The position numbers and the translations under genes were made by a program. DNA of 64,000 nt from Coix lacryma-jobi var. lacryma-jobi (lineage: Eukaryota > Streptophyta > Magnoliopsida > Poales > Poaceae). This document shows positions 11,037 through 22,700 of the stretch, piece after piece (within the stretch, counting starts at the first letter, position 1; each line of letters opens with the position of its first letter). Where the stretch lies: assembly GCA_009763385.1 (NCBI GenBank), contig CM019830.1, forward strand, positions 91,762,649 to 91,826,648, in the 5' to 3' direction. The notes under the pieces were generated by a model, which saw only the letters and a list, made by a program, of their open reading frames with translations, was not told the DNA's origin and searched no databases.

Positions 11037-13771
11037 TAGAAAGGCAAGAAGTGAGTGTATGGCACAACACTGGGGTTAGTATACGGAGAAGGATACCAGT
11101 GCTGTGTCATAGGCCCAGAAAAAGTGTTAGCAGCAACACCAAGCTGTCCTCGTCCCATGCGTGGATAGCGATCACCACCGACCTGAAAGGGTGGTCCGCT
11201 ATGGAACGGAAAACCTCCAAACTGGCCTACTTGTCCCATTTGAGCAAAGCGATCACCACCATACTGAAAAGGTGGTCCAGTATGGGACTGAGCAGCAAAG
11301 CCTCTTACACCCGGCTCACAATCGTATTGAGGATGACCGGAACCGCGATGGGCACGACCACCACCCCGTGGTCTAGCTGCCTGGGGCCTAGCAACCTGAG
11401 GAGGTACACCTCCAGGTCTAGTGCCCAGCCTCTGAACTCCCCGACCTTGCACACCATGGAGAGGGTGGTGCCTGGCCTGGTTGTTCAGCTCCAACTCCTT
11501 CCTAGCGTCTCTCTTCCTCCGAAAGCAAAACTCAGCTAGGTGACCCTCACGGTGACAGTACTCGCACTCAAACCTCACCACTCTCTTGGGTTGTTGGTTC
11601 CTAAAGTTGCGAGGGTTGTTCACACTGGCTGGCTGCTTGCATCTCAGAAGGGGATCACTAGAGACGTCAGGAAGGGTGTCAACTGTGTTCCTAAGATGGT
11701 TAGGTTTGGGAATCCACACTTGCTTGCGAGGTGGAGCCTTGGGAGGTTCATCAAGGATACCATCCTTGGTGATAGGCTTGGGAGGCTCAGGTGGGGTGAT
11801 CTTGGTAAGCTTAGGGATAGTGGATGGCTTCTCACTCGGGTTCACTCCGCTAAACTCACCGATCTTGCCAAAGATACTAGCGCCCTTCCCACCTGAACCA
11901 AAACCTACTCCCGAGCAATCAGTTCCCCTCTTGAACTGACTAATCATCATGCCCAACTGCGGATCACTTCATGACACCCAACTCAGGATGGACCGAAGGT
12001 ATGTGTTTTCCTCCTCGGTTTGCATCCTGTCATGCCGACAGTTGGCAATCTCAAGCTCCAACCCCACGCATCGCTCACATGGAGCGGACAAGGTGCTAAC
12101 TGAGCTGGCCTTCATGGCTTCAGCAAGTTTGGCACTGACTTCTGCCAACTCAGTCCACAAGCCCGGACAGGACTTGCACGCACCCAGCAAAGAAGGCCTT
12201 GCCTTCACTTCCTCTAGCTCCTTCTTCATAGAGGGACACTCTTTGCAATCACCCACCAAGTCTAGCCTACTCTTCAGCTCATCATACACCTCAATCAAAG
12301 AGGCATACTTGGTTTGTAGGGTGGCAAAGTTAGTCATATGCATCGTGCACTCCTCACACTCCTCCACGTCGGTCACCTTCACTTTGGTCCTAGCAAACTC
12401 AAGCGCCTCATTCATCTTAGCCTTAAACTCGTTGCGCTCTCGGATAGCTCGCTTGAGTTGCTTGTCCTGACCGAGAACTATGTTGATAAGAGAATCACGC
12501 TCACCGGTAAGACGATCGACAAGTGAAGAGTTTGATACCTCGGAAGCATCGTCGTCGTCGTCGTCGTCGTCGGTGTCAGCGTCCTTTGCCTGGCACTTGG
12601 AGTCCTCTTCGTCCAGGGCCATGGTGCACAAGCCCTTGGAGGAGTGGCCGAAGAAGCAGAGTCCGTTGAAGCGTTCTTCTGTCTTGTGCTCGGACCCATC
12701 ATCGCTGGAGTCGCCGTCGGAGGTCTTCTCGCCGTCGCTGATGGTGGCGAGGAAAGCACGCCGACCGGCGTCAAACGCCTTCTCCATGTCCTCTCGGCGA
12801 TAGCTGCCCTTCTTCTTCCTGGCCTTGTTCTTCGGCTTGCCCTTGCGCTTGGAGTTGCGGTTCTTGCCGGGGAAGCTCTTGTCGTTCTTGGGGCAGTTCA
12901 CCATGTAGTGGTCTAGATCACCACACTTGTAGCAGCCCTCGCGTGTGCCACCACACCGGCGATTCAGGCGGTTGTTGTGAAACCGCGAGAACCGGGTGAT
13001 GACGAGGGCGAGGTCGTCGTCTCCAAACGCCTCCAACTGCTCCTCAATGACTGTAAGCAAAGAAGACAAAGAAAACAGAGGAGGTGAAGCGTCAGCAGAG
13101 AAGATCGCTCCACCTGTGCCTGAGACCAAAGCCATGGTATGTGAAGATGGGTTCTTCAGCTTGGCCTGAGTCAGGTGATCGATCTCAGTGGACTTGAGCT
13201 TGCTGAACAGCTCGTCCACGGTGAGGGTGTCATAGGATGGAGACTCTATGATGGTTGACACCTTCACCTCCCATACCCTCCGATCCAGGGCGTATAGCAA
13301 CTTGAGAGCCCTCTCATGATCGTCATAGGGTAGGTTAGCCCGATTGGCACGCATCTTGTTCATAATCGTTTGAAAACGAGCGAACATGGCATCAATCGTT
13401 TCTCCCTCCAACTGAACAAAGCTCTCGTACTCTCGCTTGTATGTCTCGAAGAGTCTGGTCTTGACCTGAGCGGTCCCCTCGTGATAGCTCTGAAGCTTCA
13501 CCCAGATCTCTTGTGCCGTCTCAAGCTCAGAGACACGTTCGAACACAAGAAGGGAGATGCTGGCCAAAAGAGCATTACGAGCCTTGGATTTGGCCTCGTG
13601 CTGGTCAATCTGGATCTGACCCACACGAGCCGCAAGGACTACGTACTCAGCATTCTCGCATATTTCCCAGACAGAAGATCTGATGCTGTTGAGATAAGCA
13701 CGCATCTGAATCTTCCAATAGGGATAGTTCGTCCCATCGAAAAAGGGAGCCTTGCCGTTCCCTCGATCCAT
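11033..13771 (-). pseudogene. gag: A1 gag, one in-frame TGA
   Basis: Nucleocapsid precursor that packages element RNA in the cytoplasm. It starts at ATG 13771 (MDRGNGKAPFFDGTNYPYWK, a DUF4219/UBN2-type start). CCHC knuckle 1 CYKCGDLDHYMVNC is at about 12934-12893, followed by a basic stretch, then an acidic run of eight Asp. Next come CxxC motifs (CEEC, CKEC, CKSC, CERC) alternating with heptad-like segments. The second knuckle CEYCHREGHLAEFC is at about 11568-11527, with a Gly/Pro/Arg-rich end. The frame is broken once, by TGA at 11969-11971 after ILSWVS; the downstream frame is unchanged. Stop TGA 11033-11035. Confidence 0.9.
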
Positions 13772-13820
13772 GTCGCCCTTAGGATCCGAAACCGATTAAG
13801 TTAGAGAAGATCCTTAACCG

Positions 13821-13832
13821 GCTCTGATACCA
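13821..13832 (-). other. Primer-binding site of A1 (initiator Met tRNA)
   Basis: TGGTATCAGAGC on the minus strand, two bases from the LTR end. This is the standard plant copia PBS for initiator tRNA-Met. Confidence 0.92.
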
Positions 13833-13834
13833 AT

Positions 13835-16027
13835 TGAAGGACCGGATTAGCGACCAGAGGGGGGGGGGTGAATGGGAGCCTCAAATTCAACTCGTGAATA
13901 GTATGACCCTTGTCCCAGAAAGTCACCCCAAAAGCGAAGACTCCAAACAACCGGAGAATTCACGACCTATGAGTAGGTGGATACCCTAGGAGATGTCCTA
14001 GTGGTACAGCGGAACCTCCGGAGAATCCCCAAAAGCAACTCCCAAAGCCTCAGAGCAAAACAGCAAAGACTGTAGGTTCGCGGACTATCCGGGGTCAGGG
14101 TCCCGGACTGTCCGCCGAACACTGGACTGTCCGCCACTGGAAGTGCGGACTGTCCACCGGCAAAAGACCAGAAACAGAACTGTTCTAATCAAGTTCTGGA
14201 TGACTCCTGGACTGTCCGCGGTTTGCACGCTGGATAGTCCGCCGTTCACGTGAACAGTGACCGTCGAGCGTCCGATGCTGACCCTGTGCAGCGTCCGATG
14301 TGACCCCGGACTGTCCGTGGGTCAGTGGCGGACTGTCCGCCGGTCACAAGACCGAGAACTATGTCGCCCTGCGCTGTTCTGACCAGATTGAGCCCCGAGT
14401 CCCGGACTGTCCGCCACTGAAGGGGCAGACTGTCCGCGGATGGGCAGAACACAGGAAAAACGCTCGGGACAAACTCCAAATCGATCGAAACTTCACCAAA
14501 CCAAAAGGGACTTCGATCAAACTCCTCCCAAGTGTTCCTCTATGTATTGGGGTGCTAATCCTAAGAAATCATCGCACCAATCCAAGTCAATTGAGTGAAA
14601 TCCGAGGATCACCGAAAAGTGGGGAAAAGGAAGAACGAACACGAAATCGACCCGATCTATGGATTCGTGAGGTTATAGGAAAATTCCTTCAGTGGAAAGA
14701 AGGGGTTCACGACCAAGATCAAATTGATTCAAGTGGAATCAAAAACCATCTCGCAGAGAGGAAGAACAAAGAAATTCTCCGAAAGATGAAAAACCAAAAC
14801 GCGAAGAACACAAACACAAAACGCGAATCGATCAATTCCAGTCGTGTGGCAACCACATGAGACAATCGTGAGATTACGGTCTCACTTCCTGAACTTCCCA
14901 AAACACAGAGACATGATTGAGTCTTCCCTGCGGATCGCTAGCAGCTAGTTATGATTAGAACCTAAGCGAGGGCCAGAGAGAGAGCTCAGGAACAAATGAC
15001 TGCTAGGATAGATAGAGAGAGGAGGGGTGCCTCCCTTATTTATAGCCTAATACAATAATCCCCTTCTACGCCTAGATACAAGAGCGAAGCGGCCAACCCT
15101 AGGGTATCCCGGTCCAACTCTGCTTGAACGCGATCCGACGGCCACGCGCCCATCTCATCCTTAGCTTCGCCTCGACGCAAGTCTCAGGATGCCGCCACAT
15201 GCCGTCCTGTCGACCGCCGCGCCTACCTCGCAGATAGCTGCGCCGCCGCGCCATCCTCTCCACGCCGCCACGCGTCGATCGTCCTTTTTGCCGACCTCCC
15301 CCCCAGTTTTGAGGCCGAAACCGGGAAACCTGGGCCTTCCCCTGGTTTTGAGGCCGAAACTGGGAAACCTGGGCCTTCCCCCGGTTTTGAGGCCGAAACC
15401 GGGAAACCTGTCCTCAGGCTGAGTTTTGTGGCCCAAACTCAGAAACCCGCGCGCCCAGGTTTGGAGGCCCAAACCTGGAAACCGTCCACGCCGAGTTTTG
15501 AGGCCCAAACTCGGAAACCGGGCACCCCGAGTTTTGAGGCCCAAACTCGGAAACCGTCGAAGGTAGCTTTTCGAGGCTCAGCTACCGAACCCATGCCGTA
15601 GACGGGATATGATTCGCACACCCCGAGTTCCAGCACCGATGCCGGAGCATGTTCAGCCTCCACGCCGGGCACAGTGCATTTGCCATCCTTCTCGGCCTCC
15701 CGCCAAGTGTCACGACGCCATCACCTTCCTCCAGACTCGGTCGATGCACCGCACATCCCCATGTGCTCTTGCTTGTCGACGTCACGTGCCAGCTACCACA
15801 GCTGGTCCTCAGGTTTCCTGGTCGATCGGTCTAAGCTCCACGTCCGCCCTTCACCGTTCCCGGTCCGTCAGCACGACACGTCCCTACTTAACCTTCTCCT
15901 CACCTTTGACCACTGCCCGAGCTCCACACCTGCACATCAACACAGCCAAGAGACATGTTGTCCGTTGATCGATCACTCATCACTCAGGAAGGGAACCACA
16001 AGGGCACATATGAACCTTGTGTTCTCT
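13835..16027 (-). repeat. 5' LTR of A1
   Basis: Pair of 3908-6098. Starts at TGAAGG (plus strand) and ends ...TTCTCT at 16027, where the expected terminal CA reads CT, a mutation at the element's 5' end. The U3 hairpin array is at 15299-15586, the TATA box at 15037-15044 and the CGGAC dyads at about 14080-14440. The TSD GGTGG follows at 16028-16032. Confidence 0.92.
15299..15586 (-). repeat. U3 stem-loop array (A1, 5' LTR), 8 units
   Basis: Eight units; most pair perfectly: CCCGGTTT/AAACCGGG-type with GAAA variants, TGAGTTT/AAACTCA, CCAGGTTT/AAACCTGG, CCGAGTTT/AAACTCGG twice, and GGTAGCT/AGCTACC last. Same order as in the 3' LTR. Confidence 0.88.
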
Positions 16028-17634
16028 GGTGGTAACCCTGGTAACTCATCCGGGAAAACATCTGGAAAATCTCTGACAACTGGGATTTTGGAGAGGTCTT
16101 CTATAGCAAGAGTGCATGATAGGTCAACAAAATCGGCACCTCGAGGAAGAGATACACGAAGTTTGTTACTTGTCCGACTATCGGATAAGGTAAGAGTTCT
16201 GTTTGCAGTATCTAACACCGCATTCCACATTCTCATCCAACTCATACCTAAGGCTACATCCATACTTAGTCCTGGCAGGACTACTAAATTGGCTCCAAAT
16301 TTATGCCCTCCAATATCGATGGTTGCATTACAAACCATCTGTCTAGACAACACGCTACTCCCAACGGAGCTTACACGAAACCCATAATCCATTTCAGATA
16401 TTTCTTGATTATGCTTTTGTGTGAATGCCTTGCTCATAAAAGAATGCGATGATCCAGTATCAAACAAAACAAATGCAGGATGATGGTTCACGAGACACAT
16501 ACCGGCAGTCACGGGCTCTCCTGCACGAGCTTCTTCAGCAGTCATATTATGCAGGCGCGCTGGGTAATTGGCCTGCTGCTTCTTCGGGTGTGGGCAATAC
16601 CTTGCAAAGTGCCCTTCTTGATTGCAATTGTAGCATGTCGCACGAACTAGAGGCTTGCTTCTGGCTGAGCTGCCTTGACCTGCTCGAGTTTGATTGGCCG
16701 CTATCTTGTATGGCCGGTGACCACGCTGAGCTTGCTGCTGACCCTTCTTTTGAGGCGGCCTGAAACAAGCCCCAGGTGCTGGTGGTCGATATTGAGAACG
16801 CTGGGCTGGTGGTCCTCTAGGTTGACATGATCCAGACTCTATGATCCTCTTCCTGGCCTTGCTGGTAATATGCTTGTTATTGTGATTCTCCTGAATCAAG
16901 CAGTCACTAATAAAGTCATTGAAAATGGTACGGGACGAAGTACCCACTGATTTTCCCATCTTGGTATTTAGCCCTCTCTTGAAACTAGCTATCTTCTTAG
17001 CATCAGTGTCAACAAAGTCCGAGGCGTAACGAGACAAGGAGTTGAACAAGTGATGATACTCGGTCACAGATCGAGTTCCTTGGGTTAAGCTCATGAACTC
17101 TGCCACTTTCATCTGAGTTAAGCCTAGAGGAATATAATGCCCGCGAACGGCCTCCGCGAATATCCTCCAGGTAATAGGTGTACGGGCAGGATAGGTGGTA
17201 CGGTGATGTCCCCACCAGATTTCGGCCGGTCCTTGTAGCTGATGTGCAGCATACTCTGCCTTCAACTCTTCTGTAAGCCTGAGCAGCCGAAATTTCTACT
17301 CCATCGTATGGAGCCATTCTTCCGCTTCCAGAGGTTCTGTGGCTTCTTTGAAGATTGGTGGCCTTGTATCTAGAAAATCCTTGAATGAGCTGTACTGATT
17401 TGGCTCTAGGCATTGATGGCCCTGTGCCAAATTCTCCCGCGGAAGTGCCTCAATGTTGCGTTGACTCCCCAGAATTTGAGCAAACAGTTGCTCGGTCGTG
17501 GGTGGTGGAGGAGGTGGTGGATTGTGGTTCTCTCTGTTATCATCATTACCACCACTACCGCCTGCTCCACTGCGAGTCGTCGTCATCTGCATGTATCGAC
17601 AACAGTGATCATTAGGCGTTGTTGCCGTTATCAT
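16028..17634 (-). pseudogene. gag: Chromovirus T gag and protease (one TAG)
   Basis: Gag starts at ATG 17634 with a Pro-rich N-terminus. A TAG at 17296-17298 follows LHTME, and the frame then continues unchanged. Capsid part: LQGPAEIWWGHH, RGHYIPLGLTQMK, GTRSVTEYHHLFNSLSRYA, typical of Ty3/gypsy retrotrans_gag. Zinc knuckle CYNCNQEGHFARYC at about 16640; aspartic protease LFDTGSSHSFM at about 16470, followed by the AL(G)MSW flap region. The frame runs to the A1 insertion at 16032 and continues on the other side at 3902. Gag, protease and pol were therefore one ORF before decay. Confidence 0.92.
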
Positions 17635-17927
17635 AGAGAATAATAAACTATGCCGACGAAATTATTCAGAAAATGAATCCGCCAAACAATTGCAGAGGCA
17701 TAATCGATTTCAATCCACATCGCAGCATCACATAATAAAAGTGCTCATCATATAACATGCAAAAGCCAACATAACATCCATAGATGCCCATACATATGGG
17801 ACTTTTAAGGGTCTCGTACCACACGTGCATAGGTCCATAACACAACCTTACATCATCACGATAACCACAAAAGATCAAGCGCGAAGGATATGCGACAAAA
17901 GGTTACTACGCGCCAACACTATCTAGT
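17635..17927 (-). other. Spacer between extra ORF and gag of T
   Basis: About 290 bases without a supported gene. It separates the stop of the extra ORF (17928-17930) from the gag ATG (17634). I see no distinctive motif. Confidence 0.6.
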
Positions 17928-18968
17928 CTACTCCCTATCGGCATCATCATCATCATCCTCATCATCATCGTCACCGCCATCCTCACTCGAGATATCCGAA
18001 GAACCACTAGACGAAGCACGGGGATCTAGGTCCTCCTGAGGAAGGAGAGGGTTCCTCTCATTCTCGCGGCGATGGATCTCCTCATGTAGGCGATCATTGT
18101 AATCCTGGAGATGGTGAAGCTATAACTCCAGGTCTCCCACCTGAAGCCTGAGAAGCCTGTTCTGCCCGGTCACATGCATGCCCTCAAGACAAACACCGCG
18201 AAGTGACTCCTCGGTCTCGGCCATGATCGTGGATAGGAAAGTCATCATCCCCTGCTGATCACTAAGCTGCTGTGCCATCTCCTACTCCCTCTGACGAGCC
18301 TGGTCCCTCTCAACAGTCATATGCGCTAGCTGGGTGGTGAGGAGGTCTATCTTTGTAGCATGCTCCTCCTGACTCCGGTGATGTGCAACTATCTCCTCAT
18401 TGAGAACATGGTCCAGGTGGTCGTAGCTACGTGACAAACACCCATAGGTAGCCATGAGTGCAGCCATAGCACTCCCAGCTGGTCCTGCGCAGTGCTCTCG
18501 CTCCAAAGAACTGGCCTCAAGTACGGTGGCACCTGGCTGACGCCACACCGACTGGTAAGGGTCCGCCGTAGGAAAGATGCTAGCAGTGGCTTGCGCGACC
18601 ACCGCCGGGTGATCCTCCATAATGTCCCGAAGAACAGTGTAGGCAACCCTGTTAGCTCCGTCCCACGGGGTCCTACCCTGTAGTGCGAAGACCCGGTGGC
18701 ACCATACATGATCCTACGGATAACGGCTGGGCACGTCCACCTCAGCTGTGTACACGTAGCGATCCTCGAAAAGCTAAACATGATGCCAATCATACTGCGG
18801 CTCCTGGCTCTCCTGGTATCCAACCAAGTGCAGCACCCTCCACAAAATGGTAGGCATGCCAAACTCCTCCAGGAAGTCCTCCGATCCCTCAGCAGTCCAG
18901 GGTCCCAGCATATAGTTAGGCCTCTTGCCTCCGGTCAACTTACGGGCTGTACGCTTGGTGCGGGCCAT
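17928..18968 (-). pseudogene. Extra ORF ahead of gag in chromovirus T, with histone H3-like N-terminus
   Basis: An open frame of about 346 codons if four TAG codons are ignored (18774-18776, 18714-18716, 18282-18284, 18120-18122), all in one frame from ATG 18968 to TAG 17928-17930. The N-terminus is MARTKRTARKLTGGKRP; residues 1-16 after Met match the histone H3 tail at 13 of 16 positions, keeping K4, R8, K9, T11 and K14 and changing Q5, S10 and A15. A globular-looking middle follows (PWTAEGSEDFLEEFG, then EVDVPSRYP and PWDGANRVAYTVLRDI). Next comes a Gln/Glu-rich, coiled-coil-like segment (LTTQLAHMTVERDQARQRE). The last 30 residues are Ser then almost all Asp/Glu. I do not recognise the family. 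Chromatin-related function is inference from the tail, the acidic end and the chromodomain of the same element. Confidence 0.75.
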
Positions 18969-19742
18969 CTGAAAGAAGTTTATCCACATAGTTTTAATTA
19001 GTTGAGAACAACTTTTATTTTAAAGAAACGGGATGGATATCATAAGGAAGGAAGTAAGATTAATGCAAGATTGTATGATCATGATGCATGTGCGTAACGT
19101 ACGTCCTCACTATCTAACAATCTAACGGCTAGACGGTGGCATACAACGTTCTCTCATAGCATTAACTAACGTACTACACGTTCGCAAGTTAGCGTACCTG
19201 CAGAAAATCACTTCAGCCCTGCCCATAGTATGAATATCATGCATTGCTGAATTTAAATCTAATACTGACTTAGGTGCACATCCATTATACACGTAAGCAG
19301 TATATGCACCCATCAAATGAAATACTCCCATAATTAAATACTTTCACTTGTACTCGTGTGCATACGGGTACAGACTCTAGTACCAAACTAACTCTCCCCT
19401 AGACCAACGTATGTTTGGTCATGCTCTCACAGCTCCCTTATTACCTTGGCGTAGAGGCATTTGATCCATACATTACTATTCCGAAGAATAGCACCCATAC
19501 AATTTCACCCTTGCCGTATGGACGACAGAACAACAGAATTCAGATATGATGCACGACCCCCAAGTTAGTACTTACATAGCCACCTAAGATCCTATTGGGC
19601 ATAATTACTTGGTCATTGGCACACTCTAGTTTTAATCTTTGCAAATTTCCAAATCCTACTATAACTATAGGTTGACAATTACCGTTTTGTCTTTGTAAAA
19701 TACTATTTTTCAAATACACTTATGAACAGTACACTGAACTAT
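18969..19742 (-). other. Leader of chromovirus T between PBS and extra ORF
   Basis: About 770 bases of untranslated leader on the element strand with no supported ORF, AT-rich at its downstream end. I see no tRNA or structured element in it. Confidence 0.7.
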
Positions 19743-19754
19743 GCTCTGATGCCA
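19743..19754 (-). other. Primer-binding site of chromovirus T
   Basis: TGGCATCAGAGC on the minus strand, two bases from the 5' LTR end. It differs from the initiator-Met complement TGGTATCAGAGC by one base. Confidence 0.88.
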
Positions 19755-19756
19755 AC

Positions 19757-22700
19757 TGTAACAGAACTGACCAATTTGCAGCAGATTAAGCACTGAGATC
19801 CTTGGTTGACGCAGGCTCATCAAGTACTTAAGCTCGTACAAACCCGGTAGTCCGGAAATCTCGAAGGATCTCAAATCATTTCAACATTCAGCCAAGATCG
19901 TACTAGTTCAATGACATGCCCACAAGTTACATCACAGTTGTACATAGTTCAAATACATCGGAGTTCGAAACAATATTACAAACCATAGTTTTGAATAGTA
20001 GTGGAAGCAACATAGACTTAAAACATAAGTTCGGATTGTTCTTAATACAGTGCCATCAGTCTGACCAGGCCCACAAAAGCATCAGATAAGATAAGTGGTG
20101 GCCATGCCCCTGGTCTAATCCTCTCCCATAACTGGGTACAGGCAGTTCTCGCAGTAACCAAAGAAGCATTGGCCATCTGCAACAACAAGGGAATAAAATC
20201 CTAAGTACAAGAAGGTACTCAGCTAGAGTTACCCGTCATAACCAGAAATAATGAGACTCCAAGGATCATGTAGGCTATATAGGTGGGGTTGGCTACATAA
20301 ACTCTTTTGCATGAAAGCTTTTGTAAGTCAAACTCATTTTAGGGTGTTGGCAGTTGCTTTTAACCATTAATTCTACATTGCTAGATTTGCATCTGAACTA
20401 AAGCAAACACTTGAGTAATTAATCAAACAAGAGTGACTATTTCATCAATAGCCTTTCAGATTCAACATTATAACCACTTTTAGTTCCATAAGTTCTACGG
20501 GTGATGACCTACAATCAACTACTCACTGTCCAGGAGCGATGGCGATTATAATCGATTCCTACCAGTTGGGGATAAAATGTCTCACACTCGCCCGGCACAA
20601 TCCGGCTACGGCAGTCGTAAGCTACCAGTCAGGAGATTCGAGAACACAACGCACGGGACGGCCATGGGCCCTTCTACACCGGGGGTTATCTCAGTGCCAG
20701 GTCGCTCAAGCTATAACTGCCCACGGTCATGCCAGGTCGATCAGGCCCTGCCTACCCTCGGACCATGCCAGGTTGATCAGAATAGTTGCCCACGGTACAG
20801 CTGAGGCCCTGGGTGTTAGGCGTCAATATCTCCGTCACCGGCTCGAATAACCTTACTCGGCTTCGCGGGAGGTACTCAGACCTACTCCGTTAAGTGATCG
20901 ACGCGTTCAATTTGACTGAAGGGACATTCCCGAACGAGTCCTAGGCGACACAGACGGGAGACTACTAGCACACAGGACCGATGTCTTGCTGCTCTTACAT
21001 CCCGCCCGGCCTCAGATTAATTATCCCATGGTTATTCCCACGATAGCACAGGCTAATCATGATCAGTATCCACCTAATGCGGGAGACAGGAAATCACTCG
21101 ACTTTTACCGATCTAAGCAGGGCTAAGCATATAACGAGCCTAGACCTAAACAGGGATAACAAGGTATAATTGTAGGTGGACAAGGATAAGTAATAATGCA
21201 TCAACGGTAGCAATAAATTCCTATAACCTAATGCAACATTCATCATCAGGTTAATTGTAAGACATTTGCAAACCGTAGGAGTTAGAATGCTCCGGGGCTT
21301 GCCTTTCTCAAAGTCCGACGGACGGTGGTCGCGACACACTGGTAGATCTTCGGCGTCGGTCCCTCCGGCCTCCTCGGTCAGCGCCTCTTCCTGGCTGGGT
21401 TCTTCCTGGGTCGACTGGTTCTGGGTCTCCTCCGTTGATCCTGTATGATGCATAACATGTATGAATAGGATGAATGCACATAGAATGCATATGTGATGCA
21501 CAGGATTAACAACGATTAGGAGATAAGCACATGTCATCTACTGCATTCTCTTCAACAAGGAAGTCAACATCATCCTAATGTTTATAGAGGACTCTAACAT
21601 CTAACCATCCACTTATTTCATAACCAACTTGTTAAGTTATATAATCACCACAGCAAGACTTACTTAATGAATTTATTTTCCTCTAAATACTTTGCTGAAA
21701 TAAATTCATTTAACCATGCTCACAACAGCAACCCATCCTAAATAGCTTCAGAAAAATCTACAAAAATTACCATAGATGAATACTATGCAGAACAGTCCAC
21801 TATCAAAATTTAGGCCATTTGGATTTAAACATTGTCCCCTATGGAAAAGACAAAAATTAGGGTGAAAAGGTGCTTTGAACTACACATCCTAACAGAAAGT
21901 GTCAAACAATAGATTTCATATTTTTCTTTTAAACTTCTTAGCACAAGAGCAGTCTACAAAAATTATCAGGTTCATATTTATCATATTTTAATTACTACAA
22001 ATTTCACAAGAAAACATCATTTAATCATTTTAAATGCTACTACCAAAATATTTCACAGAACAACTTCACATTATATTTTTCCCTGATACTACTAATCTAC
22101 ACAAGCCTAACAAAACTGGAATCATATTTTTCTGAGTTATACAGAATTAGTTATGCATTTTCCAAGTTAACAGCAATTTCCTATATTAAATTAAACTGCA
22201 TATAAAAGTATTACCAAAAATGCATTTAACATTTTTCACAGATAGATCTACTCATGCTTAACACAACAAAATTTGTTTCACAGGATTTGAACTTAAAATG
22301 AGCCTTGTACGAGTTTTTTGAAGCCTTCACATAAATTCTGGAAACTCATTTTAAAGAAAACCCTATCCTAAACGCTACGGACACCCGGAAAAAGGCACCC
22401 GCAGACACAAGCAAAAACGCTTGGCGCACCCGGCTATCCCGAGCGCTACTGCACCCAGACTCCTCTCCTTCTCTCTCCTTCTCACTGCCAAATGGGACCC
22501 GCTAGTCAGTGACCCCACACGTCAGCGGTCAACGGGCCCATGCGTCAGAGGCAGCGAGCTTCCGCCGGAGTAAACCGGCTCTAGCTCGCCGGCGGCGAGG
22601 TTTCCGGCGACACCAACCCTACCACTAGACTCACCAACGCGAGACAGACACGTTTGGCTAGGTCGCTTGGCCAGAGCATCACCGGAGCAAGCTCGACGGC

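Larger units (their letters stand above)
3908..16027 (-). mobile_element. Element A1: sirevirus-type Ty1/copia, complete but decayed
   Basis: 12,120-bp element on the minus strand: 5' LTR 13835-16027, PBS 13821-13832, gag 13771-11033, pol 11036-7866, non-coding tract 7865-6099, 3' LTR 6098-3908. The TSD is GGTGG. The order PR-IN-RT-RH is Ty1/copia. The long gag with two zinc knuckles, the long tract after pol and the CGGAC dyads in the LTR fit the Sirevirus (Maximus/SIRE, Opie/Ji) lineage. It is inserted inside chromovirus T pol, so it is younger than T. Confidence 0.93.

Noticed and set aside
13821..13832. tRNA gene fragments at the PBS positions
   Set aside because: Only 12-18 bases complementary to a tRNA 3' end, placed two bases from LTRs; no cloverleaf.
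18921..18968. A true histone H3 gene
   Set aside because: Similarity stops after 16 residues; the rest is unrelated to the histone fold and the frame lies between PBS and gag of a retrotransposon.
20539..20850. Small genes within the 4.26-kb LTR of T
   Set aside because: Short, on the strand opposite to the element, no recognisable domain, and the homologous positions cannot be checked in the truncated 3' LTR.
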